NCBI GenBank assembly: GCA_028278625.1
Contig: JANQDY010000222.1
Coordinates: 1-15,555, forward strand
Direction of reading: 5' to 3'
DNA: 15,555 nucleotides
DNA from: Thermodesulfobacteriota bacterium
GTDB lineage: Bacteria; Desulfobacterota; DSM-4660; Desulfatiglandales; Desulfatiglandaceae
Part shown: piece by piece, positions 6,484-12,493 of the stretch
Layout of the letters: each line of letters starts with the position of its first letter
Numbering within the stretch: position 1 is the stretch's first letter
Notes under the pieces: model-generated
What the model saw: the letters and a program-made list of their open reading frames with translations, nothing else
What the model was told of the DNA's origin: nothing
Database searches by the model: none
Translations under genes and position numbers: made by a program

Positions 6484-7665
6484 CTATTCCAACAGTTCTT
6501 TGGGAGATATCGTTTTCATCTTTATTTCGTCGAAAGCAGCGGTAAATACCTGCTCCAAAACCTTGTGCCCTTGGGGATATACGCCGTTTGACCAAAATTC
6601 AGCGTATACATAACCATCAGAACGCTCTTTAACAACAATTCTTATGGCACCTGGAACTTCTTCATGCCTTTTTTTGAAATTCCAATTTGGATCAGAGCTC
6701 GGGGTCACGGTTTCAGGGAATTGCTTTAAGACTGCTTCTGATAATGCAGTTTCCAGATGCGGGCAAAAGCGAAAGCGATGGAGGTTTGAGTTCAGTTGAT
6801 GCTTTATTCTCTTTTTGTCAAACCTCCACTGAAACTCCTTGCCAAGTGGGCTCAATTTCTCCCATTTTCCGCAACAAAACCAATCGGCCCATCCCGTCCA
6901 ATCCATTTGTGCCTGTTTGCACCCCCACGGATTCAATCGATTTTCATCTTTTCCAAAGCAGTATTCCACGGGTCTGTAAGCATTGGTTCTTTCTGAAGCG
7001 CACCGGACAAATCCAAAAACCTCTTCCCAATTTTCTGCATTACCGTCGATATAAACAGAGCGATTCCTTAGGCCATTGAGACATTCCGCCAGGGGGAGTG
7101 CCTCCAGTATGTGTCCGGAAGGATAAACAGCAAGGTGCCATTTCTTCTTTGCTTTCAGACAATCCTGATATCCTTCCAAGGATTTGGCGATACTCATCGC
7201 TTTCGGAAAAGATGCAGCGGTCGATTCAGCAAACTCTATTGCAAGGCCCCTAGTTGGAATCTCAAAATGAACCTGTATGCCTTTGATATCAGTATCAAAA
7301 TTGCCTTGCTGATTCAGGGAAACAAGCACTTCTTTTTGAAGCCTGTTTAACTGATCCTGCTTGATCCCAATTGACTTGCAATAATCACGAATAAGCGAAG
7401 CCTCTCTTTTATCCAGGTGGGCATCTGCATAAGCCACCTGAAGCATAAGTTCCAAATTCTTCACCTGATCAGCAAATGAGCCAACCAGTGAAAGTTTGTA
7501 CTCGCCTTGTTCCACAAGACGTACAGCTTCGCTATAATCACTCTTCTTGAATTTCATTTCCTTTCTGATCGCTTCCAACTGGCCAGATTCAGCGGCAGAG
7601 AGTTTACCATCCGCATGTGCCAACAGTAGGATATTCGCCAAGAAAGGTACCACGTCCGCAATCAT
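6484..7665 (-). CDS. TerB-like N-terminal domain protein with unknown C-terminal region (393 aa)
   Basis: Residues 1-120 are a helical TerB/DjlA-type domain with the two characteristic acidic turns, HADGKLSAAE (about 17-26) and AYADAHLDKREA (about 77-88). Such domains occur in tellurite- and stress-associated and membrane-surveillance proteins and may bind divalent metal. Residues 130-393 are not recognised; they are rich in Trp, His and Cys (WFCCGKW, NPWGCKQ) and look like a soluble globular domain. The start at 7665 (MIADVVPF) is chosen because CGGGAG lies 7 nt upstream; a start 57 bp further up lacks a ribosome site and would begin with a basic non-family extension. It has its own promoter at 7708-7736. 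By eye it is more AT-rich than the cyclase, kinase and element genes around it, so it may have been acquired. No ter-cluster partner genes are present. Confidence 0.72.
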   Translation of the reverse strand: MIADVVPFLANILLLAHADGKLSAAESGQLEAIRKEMKFKKSDYSEAVRLVEQGEYKLSLVGSFADQVKNLELMLQVAYADAHLDKREASLIRDYCKSIGIKQDQLNRLQKEVLVSLNQQGNFDTDIKGIQVHFEIPTRGLAIEFAESTAASFPKAMSIAKSLEGYQDCLKAKKKWHLAVYPSGHILEALPLAECLNGLRNRSVYIDGNAENWEEVFGFVRCASERTNAYRPVEYCFGKDENRLNPWGCKQAQMDWTGWADWFCCGKWEKLSPLGKEFQWRFDKKRIKHQLNSNLHRFRFCPHLETALSEAVLKQFPETVTPSSDPNWNFKKRHEEVPGAIRIVVKERSDGYVYAEFWSNGVYPQGHKVLEQVFTAAFDEIKMKTISPKELLE

Positions 7666-7707
7666 ATTGAATCTCCCGGAACTCAAACTGCGAAATGAAC
7701 CTACTAC

Positions 7708-7736
7708 CTTAGAACAGATCAAGGGTAATATGTCAA
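7708..7736 (-). promoter_or_regulatory. sigma70-type promoter of the TerB-like gene
   Basis: On the minus strand a perfect TTGACA (7736-7731) is followed after 17 bp by TCTAAG (7713-7708; 4 of 6 match to TATAAT). It lies about 45 bp before the ATG at 7665. A 10-bp palindrome ACGTTAACGT at 7764-7773 lies just upstream and could be an operator. Confidence 0.55.
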
Positions 7737-7829
7737 CAATGACCGAATGATTACAAAATGGTCACGTTAACGTTTGAGGCCTTTGGATCTTTTGGGCGCG
7801 GGGTAGGGAAGTTGAAACACACGCCAATG

Positions 7830-7859
7830 AAAAAGGGCTTACGAATTTGACATAAGCCC
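7830..7859 (-). terminator. intrinsic terminator downstream of the tRNA-Arg 3' end
   Basis: On the minus strand GGGCTTA (7859-7853) pairs with TAAGCCC (7841-7835) around an 11-nt loop, followed by a T-run (7834-7830). It begins about 12 bp after the CCA of the tRNA-Arg fragment, the normal place for a tRNA terminator. This indicates that the left flank is the original chromosomal downstream sequence. Confidence 0.8.
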
Positions 7860-7871
7860 CGTTTTCATTGC

Positions 7872-7919
7872 TGGCGGGCGATGCGCGACTCGAACGCGCG
7901 ACCTCTGGTTCCGGAGACC
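7872..7919 (-). other. 3' fragment of tRNA-Arg(CCG), left attachment site of the element
   Basis: Read on the minus strand: an anticodon loop CTCCGGA (7916-7910, anticodon CCG), the 3' anticodon-stem strand, a 5-nt variable loop, a perfect T-arm GCGCG-TTCGAGT-CGCGC (7899-7883), the acceptor strand ATCGCCC (7882-7876), discriminator G and CCA (7874-7872). Only about three anticodon-stem pairs survive, and neither a D-arm nor a 5' acceptor strand lies to the right, so this is a fragment. A 3' tRNA piece beside an integrase gene is the classic product of tyrosine-recombinase integration; crossover is probably in the anticodon arm. The intact tRNA-Arg(CCG), minus strand, is expected beyond the right edge. 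Confidence 0.82.
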
Positions 7920-7945
7920 GTAGGGCACATCTACAAACAAGTATC

Positions 7946-7978
7946 TCAATAAAATAACTTACCGAATTTACTTATTGA
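7946..7978. repeat. AT-rich inverted repeat between att site and integrase promoter
   Basis: TCAATAA (7946-7952) and TTATTGA (7972-7978) form a perfect 7-bp inverted repeat in AT-rich DNA between the attachment site and the integrase promoter. This position fits integrase arm-type or excisionase binding sites, but no family motif is recognised. Confidence 0.3.
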
Positions 7979-7997
7979 TCATTTTTGCGTTGATCCC

Positions 7998-8027
7998 TTG
8001 ACAGCCCCCCAAATACCCCTATATAAT
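7998..8027 (+). promoter_or_regulatory. strong sigma70-type promoter of the integrase gene
   Basis: A perfect TTGACA (7998-8003) and a perfect TATAAT (8022-8027) are separated by 18 bp. The ATG at 8114 lies about 87 bp downstream of the -10 box. The -10 box is embedded in a partly palindromic 39-nt sequence (8012-8050), so repressor control is plausible. Confidence 0.75.
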
Positions 8028-8050
8028 GCCCAAAGGTTGGATATAGGGTT
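8012..8050 (+). repeat. copy B of the 39-nt repeat, overlapping the integrase -10 box
   Basis: It matches 6357-6395 at 31 of 39 positions without gaps. It forms an imperfect palindrome: CCAA/TTGG around AGG at the centre and ACCCCTATA against TATAGGGT outside. Its placement across -10 and the transcription start suggests an operator. Confidence 0.6.
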
Positions 8051-8113
8051 GGATGCGTAAATGCTTCCATCCGGGCGTATAATCAGGGTTTGGACTTCCA
8101 GAGGTGGCCAAAA

Positions 8114-9280
8114 ATGGCGGAAAAAAGGCACAAAACAAAATATACAGGAATTTTTTACCGGATCAGGGACCGTATAGGCGGGCCAGGGAAAGAGCGTGTT
8201 TACTATGCCGTCTTTAAGCAGGGCGGCAAAATGCGTGAAACGAAAATAGGCCGTCAATACAAGGATGCGATGACTCCGGCAAAGGCAAGCCATATCCGGT
8301 CTGAAATTGTTGTTGGTAAACGCCTTACACAGAAAGAGCAGCGACTCAAAGAGGAAGCCGAGAGAAAGGCCGATGAAGCCCGGTGGACGTTTGACCGTTT
8401 ATGGGAGGCATACAAAGCCCAAAAAGCCGTTTACAAAGGCAAGGGTCCGGATCAAAACCGATATGATAACTATCTCAAAGATCCGTTTGGCGGAAAAGAG
8501 CCCAAAGAGCTTTTACCCCTTGATGTGGACCGGCTGCGGATGAAAATGCTCAAAGCCGGGAAAAGTCCACAGACAGTCAAGTTGACTTTGGCGCTTTTGC
8601 GGCGACTGGCCAACTTTGGAGCCAAAAAAAGGCTTTGCCAGGGGTTGGGCTTTATCATCGAAATGCCACAAGTGAACAACCTCAAAACCGAGGATTTGAC
8701 ACCGGATCAGTTAGAGGCTCTTCTCAAAGCCATCGATAAGGATGATCATCCCCAGGCGGGCAATTTGATGAAGATGGTTCTCTATACCGGGATGCGGAGA
8801 TCTGAGCTCTTCAGGCTGAAATGGAAGGACATCAATGAAACACGAGGATTCATCAAAATAACAGATCCCAAAGGCGGGATTGATCAGAGGATTCCTTTGA
8901 ACGATGCGGCAAGGGATCTATTGAAAAGCCATCCTTCCACCGGAAGCCCTTATGTTTTCCCCGGCCGTGGCGGGCGGCAACGGGTGGACATCCATCACCA
9001 GGTGAACCGGATCAGGGATAATGCCGGACTTCCAAAAGACTTCCGAGCGCTTCATGGGTTGCGTCATGTGTACGCTTCCATGCTGGCTTCCAGTGGTAAA
9101 GTAGACCTTTACACCTTGCAGCGGCTTCTTACCCACAAAAGCCCTTCCATGACTATGAGATATGCCCATTTGCGGGATCAGGCGCTCAAGGAAGCTTCTC
9201 AAGTGGCCAGCGACATCGTTAATGGGGCAATGAAACCAGCGAAGAAAGCAGATGTTGTCAATTTGGAGGCGCGGAGATAA
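8114..9280 (+). CDS. int: tyrosine recombinase / phage-type integrase (388 aa)
   Basis: Catalyses site-specific recombination between the element and the tRNA-Arg gene. The N-terminal part has an AP2-like/arm-binding region followed by a lysine-rich SAM-like core-binding domain (about 85-185). The catalytic domain shows the full tyrosine set: R228 (TGMRRSEL), K near DPKGG (about 255), H314 and R317 (LHGLRH), H341 (LLTHKS) and nucleophile Y350 (MRYAHL). The length is normal for P4-type integrases. The ATG at 8114 is chosen because GAGGTGG lies 6 nt upstream; an upstream TTG at 8090 has no ribosome site. A strong promoter lies at 7998-8027. The stop overlaps the next ATG by one base (TAATG), so the ORF6N gene is probably cotranslated. 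The gene points into the element, away from the att fragment. Confidence 0.95.
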   Translation: MAEKRHKTKYTGIFYRIRDRIGGPGKERVYYAVFKQGGKMRETKIGRQYKDAMTPAKASHIRSEIVVGKRLTQKEQRLKEEAERKADEARWTFDRLWEAYKAQKAVYKGKGPDQNRYDNYLKDPFGGKEPKELLPLDVDRLRMKMLKAGKSPQTVKLTLALLRRLANFGAKKRLCQGLGFIIEMPQVNNLKTEDLTPDQLEALLKAIDKDDHPQAGNLMKMVLYTGMRRSELFRLKWKDINETRGFIKITDPKGGIDQRIPLNDAARDLLKSHPSTGSPYVFPGRGGRQRVDIHHQVNRIRDNAGLPKDFRALHGLRHVYASMLASSGKVDLYTLQRLLTHKSPSMTMRYAHLRDQALKEASQVASDIVNGAMKPAKKADVVNLEARR

Positions 9281-9783
9281 TGACGGAACTGGTTCCGGTT
9301 GAACGGATATTCGGGAAAATATACTTGATTCGCGATACAAAGGCTATGCTGGATCGGGATTTGGCTGAACTTTACGGAGTTGAAACAAAAGTTTTGAAAC
9401 AGGCCGTGAGAAGAAATGTCAAAAGGTTTCCGGCCGATTTCATGTTTGAGCTGACTAAAGAAGAGTTTCAAGATTGGAGGTCACAATTTGTGACCTCCAA
9501 TTCTGAAAAGATGGGGCTCAGGTATCCACCCATGGCATTTACTGAACAGGGGGTGGCCATGCTTTCAAGCGTTCTCCGGAGCGATACCGCCATACAAGTC
9601 AATATCCAGATCATGAGGGCATTTACCAGGCTTCGGCAAATGCTCATCACCCACGAGGATCTGAAGAAGAAAATCGAACATATGGAAACGAAATACGACC
9701 GACAGTTCAAGGTGATCTTTGATGCCATAAAGCAGTTGATGGAACCCGAGGTGAAAGCAGAAAAAAACAGGATCGGCTTTTAG
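9280..9783 (+). CDS. ORF6N-domain DNA-binding protein (167 aa)
   Basis: Residues 5-95 match the ORF6N domain of phage and integrative elements ([19 protein letters not shown], then [29 protein letters not shown] and [16 protein letters not shown]). ORF6N is a DNA-binding domain found with KilA-N, Rha and BRO-type proteins; targets are usually unknown. The C-terminal part (about 105-150) is a coiled coil that could allow dimerisation. The ATG overlaps the integrase stop, with GGAGG at about 9265-9269 as ribosome site. Codons for about residues 65-74 contain a perfect 29-bp DNA palindrome (9473-9501), which could be a self-recognised operator. A terminator-like hairpin follows at 9822-9848, so integrase and this gene may form a two-gene unit. 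Confidence 0.88.
   Translation: MTELVPVERIFGKIYLIRDTKAMLDRDLAELYGVETKVLKQAVRRNVKRFPADFMFELTKEEFQDWRSQFVTSNSEKMGLRYPPMAFTEQGVAMLSSVLRSDTAIQVNIQIMRAFTRLRQMLITHEDLKKKIEHMETKYDRQFKVIFDAIKQLMEPEVKAEKNRIGF
9473..9501. repeat. perfect 29-bp palindrome inside the ORF6N gene
   Basis: The left arm ATTGGAGGTCACAA (9473-9486) and right arm TTGTGACCTCCAAT (9488-9501) are perfect reverse complements around a single T. It codes for the segment around [10 protein letters not shown] 14-bp perfect arm inside a coding sequence is unlikely by chance and may be an operator or an mRNA hairpin. Confidence 0.85.
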
Positions 9784-9821
9784 CCGGTTCTGACAGTTTC
9801 AGGGGATAGGCAAGGCCAGCC

Positions 9822-9848
9822 GAAAGCCCGCTTTCCTGGGCGGGTTTC
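9822..9848 (+). terminator. terminator-like hairpin after the ORF6N gene
   Basis: GAAA-g-CCCGC (9822-9831) pairs with GCGGG-TTTC (9840-9848), nine pairs with one bulged G, loop of about 8 nt. Only a short T-stretch is present in the right arm, so efficiency is doubtful. Confidence 0.4.
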
Positions 9849-9886
9849 CCTTGAATACTTCCGGGCCGCTTTCAGGAGGGCGGCAG

Positions 9887-10621
9887 ATGAAACATGAAGA
9901 TTTTAACAAATGGAGATGGGAATTCTTCAGGCGCTCTGAACAAGCCATTGTTGGGTGGGAGCGCATAAAACAACTTAGGCAACAATCGGCACACCCTTTC
10001 GACTGTGTTGAACAGGTTTCAGAAAGACTATGGGAACAACCGTACATATTCACAGAGGAATACAGAGAAGAGAGTAAGGTTTGTGCAGAGGTGGGCATCG
10101 AACCTCCGTTTCCAGATATTAGTTTATCCTGGGATGAACTTGTCTTTGGTGAGCCGGAAATGAAAGATATCCCAGGGATGGGGGAGGTCCCATACCATAC
10201 GGCGGAACAGGCATGGTCAAGGGTCATGCTTGATCGTTCTATGCCGAAGGCGTTTAGAGTGTCTCATTCAAGCAAGAATGAAAAGCATGTTTTGAATATC
10301 CGTCTGGATTTAAGCGTCGTCAGATCCCTTGATGAAACGCTTCAGGCGGCTAAGAAAGCTGTTTTAATGTATGCCGCAATAGAGGGAATTCAAATAGGTG
10401 GTTTGAATGCCAAAGCAAATGAACGCTATCAAATAATCTTAGAAGTGGGGGACCTTCTTCGAAAAGGTCGAACCCATGAGCAAGTGGCTGCGGAAGCTTT
10501 TCCAGATGACTGGGAATCAACAGATGCCAACGTGGTTGACACGCTCAAAGCTCGGGTTAGCCGGTACGGTGCCGAATATGAGCGCTTAACCAAACAATGG
10601 TACAAGATTTCAGAATGTTGA
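9887..10621 (+). CDS. hypothetical protein of the mobile element (244 aa)
   Basis: I do not recognise this family. The start at 9887 is supported by AGGAGG at 9874-9879, 7 nt upstream; an earlier non-ATG start at 9851 has none. The N-terminal 130 residues are mixed, Trp- and Glu-rich (DFNKWRWEFFRRSEQ). Residues about 145-160 form a short strand (KHVLNIRLDLS). The C-terminal 90 residues are helical, with a segment resembling a helix-turn-helix (LLRKGRTHEQVAAEAFPDDW) followed by DTLKARVSRYGAEYERL, so DNA binding is possible but not shown. There is no signal peptide or TM segment. It lies between the integrase/ORF6N pair and the replication module; such positions often hold regulators or cargo. 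It is followed by the duplicated intergenic repeat. Confidence 0.75.
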   Translation: MKHEDFNKWRWEFFRRSEQAIVGWERIKQLRQQSAHPFDCVEQVSERLWEQPYIFTEEYREESKVCAEVGIEPPFPDISLSWDELVFGEPEMKDIPGMGEVPYHTAEQAWSRVMLDRSMPKAFRVSHSSKNEKHVLNIRLDLSVVRSLDETLQAAKKAVLMYAAIEGIQIGGLNAKANERYQIILEVGDLLRKGRTHEQVAAEAFPDDWESTDANVVDTLKARVSRYGAEYERLTKQWYKISEC

Positions 10622-10642
10622 CACACCCCTTCCAAGCCATTA

Positions 10643-10847
10643 GGAAGAAATCGAACCAGAAGTGATTCTAATTTTCCTTCCTTCGCATTCTTTTCAAATA
10701 GGTACACATTTTTCCCCCAAAAAACCGTCCCCTTTTCTCATTCCTGCATTCCGGCAAGAAACCAAACCATAAGCAATTCAGACTTTCCTTCCTTTGCTTT
10801 CTTTCTAAAAAAGCACACGTTTGTCCCTTACAAAACCGTCCCCTTGA
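10643..10847. repeat. two imperfect ~94-bp direct repeats, 111-bp period
   Basis: 10643-10736 and 10754-10847 align without gaps at an offset of 111 bp. Shared blocks include TTTCCTTCCTT, a run before CACA, and AAAACCGTCCCCTT. The pyrimidine bias on the plus strand is strong. The block fills most of the 300-bp gene-free gap between the 244-aa gene and the AlpA-like gene, and contains no ORF. It could be an iteron-like or repressor region, or a degenerate REP-type dispersed repeat. Confidence 0.7.
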
Positions 10848-10852
10848 ATATT

Positions 10853-10880
10853 TTGAGACCTGCCTGAACTCTGATATTCT
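10853..10880 (+). promoter_or_regulatory. weak promoter candidate for the AlpA-like gene
   Basis: TTGAGA (10853-10858) and TATTCT (10875-10880) are separated by 16 bp, about 40 bp before the ATG at 10922. The match is moderate. It sits at the end of the second copy of the direct repeat, so the repeat may regulate it. Confidence 0.35.
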
Positions 10881-10921
10881 CCGATACAGCAGTAGACATC
10901 AAACAACGGAGGAACAAGCCC

Positions 10922-11116
10922 ATGCAAAAAACACAAGATTACCTGAATGATGAAGAGGCGGCCAGATACTTGAGGCTGAGCCCCCAAACTCTCCGGAACT
11001 GGAGATCCCGAGGGAACAAGGGGCCTGTACATATCAAGGCTGGTCGCCGTGTACTGTACGCCTTTGAGGATTTGAAAGCCTTCATGGATTCAAACAAAGT
11101 CCAAACCGCACAATAA
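10922..11116 (+). CDS. AlpA/excisionase-like helix-turn-helix protein (64 aa)
   Basis: A 64-residue MerR-like winged-helix protein of the HTH_17/excisionase family. YLNDEEAARYLRLSPQTLRNW (about 7-27) is the helix-turn-helix, and RRVLYAFEDLKAFM (about 42-55) is the characteristic wing and last helix. Such proteins act as excisionase/recombination directionality factors or as activators of satellite genes, as AlpA does for the P4-like element CP4-57. The ribosome site CGGAGG lies 9 nt upstream. It stands at the head of the replication module, after the repeat-rich spacer, and is a good candidate for the lysogeny/excision switch. Confidence 0.85.
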   Translation: MQKTQDYLNDEEAARYLRLSPQTLRNWRSRGNKGPVHIKAGRRVLYAFEDLKAFMDSNKVQTAQ

Positions 11117-11125
11117 GGTGCCGAT

Positions 11126-11377
11126 ATGGGGTCTTTGAGATTCCGCGGAGCGTTGCCCGGTCGATTTTACTCTGAAAGTGGCCCACCCGTGGAATCTGAC
11201 ACCTTCTCTTTTGAAATGGGTGAGCTTCCCAATATCAAACTACCCCATTCCCCCTGCTCTATCATTCAACCCAAACCCGAAAATGCTTTGACCGTCACGT
11301 ACCGTTGCGGGTCCTTTGACGAAGTCCGAAAAGCACGGTTTCGCTCCCCGCGGCCATCGCTCGTTTTGGGGTTTTGA
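11126..11377 (+). CDS. possible small protein of unknown function (83 aa)
   Basis: An ORF that fills the gap between the AlpA-like gene and the primase. The ATG has AAGGTG 5 nt upstream, a modest ribosome site. The protein is rich in Pro, Ser and Arg, with two Cys, and resembles no family I know. Codon choice looks coding-like, and its stop overlaps a possible TTG start of the primase (TTGA at 11374-11377), which mildly supports a real gene. The lack of recognisable folds keeps confidence low; the stretch may instead be a non-coding leader. Confidence 0.38.
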   Translation: MGSLRFRGALPGRFYSESGPPVESDTFSFEMGELPNIKLPHSPCSIIQPKPENALTVTYRCGSFDEVRKARFRSPRPSLVLGF

Positions 11378-11391
11378 AATGGAATGGAAAA

Positions 11392-12480
11392 ATGGAAACA
11401 GTACTTGATTTGACGCGCAATTACTGCGAGCCCAAAAAAGTGTCATCCACAAAGGGCGGGGAATACCACTCCCCCTGCCCTGGTTGCGGTGGCAAGGACC
11501 GCTTTCACGTCTGGCCAAAAGAAAACAGCGGTGAAGGGTCCTATTGGTGCCGCCAGTGCGGCAACGCCGGAGACGCAATCCAATTTCTCAGGGACTTCGA
11601 GGGGCTTGGATACCGGGAAGCCTGCCAGCGCCTGGGTAAAACCCCTCACAAAATGCCAGCCCACAAAAGCCCGTACGTCCCCAGTAATGAGGAAAAACCC
11701 AAAGACGTATGGAAACCCGATCCGGAGCAAGGAGCCCCTCCCGAAAAGTGGCGCCAAAAAGCCCGCAAACTTGCTAACTGGGCCTTTGAAAACCTCATCA
11801 TTATGGAGCCCGACGAACGAATCAAGGATTGGTTGGCCCGGCGAGGTGTAAATGAATGGGTCATCAAGTATTTCGGGTTCGGTTGGAACCCAGGCAATGA
11901 CGGCAAAGACCTTTTCCGCCCCCGTGAATCTTGGGGACTCCCCACGGAATTGAAATCCAACGGCCGCAAGAAAATGCTGTGGATACCCCAGGGCCTCATC
12001 ATTCCTGACCTGGTCGGCAAAGAGATCCATCGAATCAGAATCAGGAGGGAAAGCGACAATCCAAAATATTACGTTCTCCCGGGAAGCGCCATGAATTGTC
12101 TGGTTGAAGACTGCGGTCCAACCGGGAGCCGGTGTTTCGGAAGTCGCTGTTATGTTCTGGTGGAATCCGAGCTTGACGCTGGGATGATCTACTATTGGGC
12201 CAATCGCGGACAAAAGATAACCGGCGTGGTAGCACTCGGGAATTCAAGCCGTAGACCTGATGCCAACACAACCTTATTGCTCAAAAATGCGGCCGTCATC
12301 TTGAACGCCCTGGATTACGATACTGCAGGGGCCCACCAGGTGAAATGGTGGCAGGAAAACTTCCCTCAAACAAAGCGCTGGCCGGTGCCCCGTGGCAAAG
12401 ATCCCGGTGAAGCATTTGAAAAGGGGGTTGATATTCAAGAATGGGTCAAAGCGGGCCTGCCCAAGGGTTGGTTTCTCTAA
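11392..12480 (+). CDS. CHC2 zinc-finger / Toprim DNA primase (362 aa)
   Basis: A primase that would make RNA primers at the element's origin. The zinc ribbon is C29, C32, C53 and C56 (CPGCGGKDRFHVWP, then YWCRQCGNAGD), the P4-alpha/CHC2 type. The following NAGDAIQFLRDFEG is also typical. A linker (90-160) leads to a catalytic half with the RIRR segment and a Toprim fold: E258 in LVESELDAG and D308/D310 in LDYDTAG, the acidic metal-binding residues. In phage P4 zinc-finger primase and helicase are one protein; here the helicase is a separate gene 13 bp downstream. I prefer the ATG at 11392 although its ribosome site is poor; a TTG at 11374, overlapping the preceding ORF stop, would add six residues. 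Confidence 0.88.
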   Translation: METVLDLTRNYCEPKKVSSTKGGEYHSPCPGCGGKDRFHVWPKENSGEGSYWCRQCGNAGDAIQFLRDFEGLGYREACQRLGKTPHKMPAHKSPYVPSNEEKPKDVWKPDPEQGAPPEKWRQKARKLANWAFENLIIMEPDERIKDWLARRGVNEWVIKYFGFGWNPGNDGKDLFRPRESWGLPTELKSNGRKKMLWIPQGLIIPDLVGKEIHRIRIRRESDNPKYYVLPGSAMNCLVEDCGPTGSRCFGSRCYVLVESELDAGMIYYWANRGQKITGVVALGNSSRRPDANTTLLLKNAAVILNALDYDTAGAHQVKWWQENFPQTKRWPVPRGKDPGEAFEKGVDIQEWVKAGLPKGWFL

Positions 12481-12493
12481 GGAGCTTCCGTGA

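Noticed and set aside
7872..7960. Complete functional tRNA gene
   Set aside because: The 5' half (acceptor strand, D-arm, most of the anticodon stem) is absent to the right of the anticodon loop.
10643..10847. CRISPR array
   Set aside because: There are only two long imperfect copies, with no short conserved repeat alternating with unique spacers, and no cas genes.
11443..12213. 256-aa minus-strand ORF opposite the primase
   Set aside because: The opposite strand carries a zinc-finger/Toprim primase with all key residues; the antisense ORF is a by-product of its codon use.
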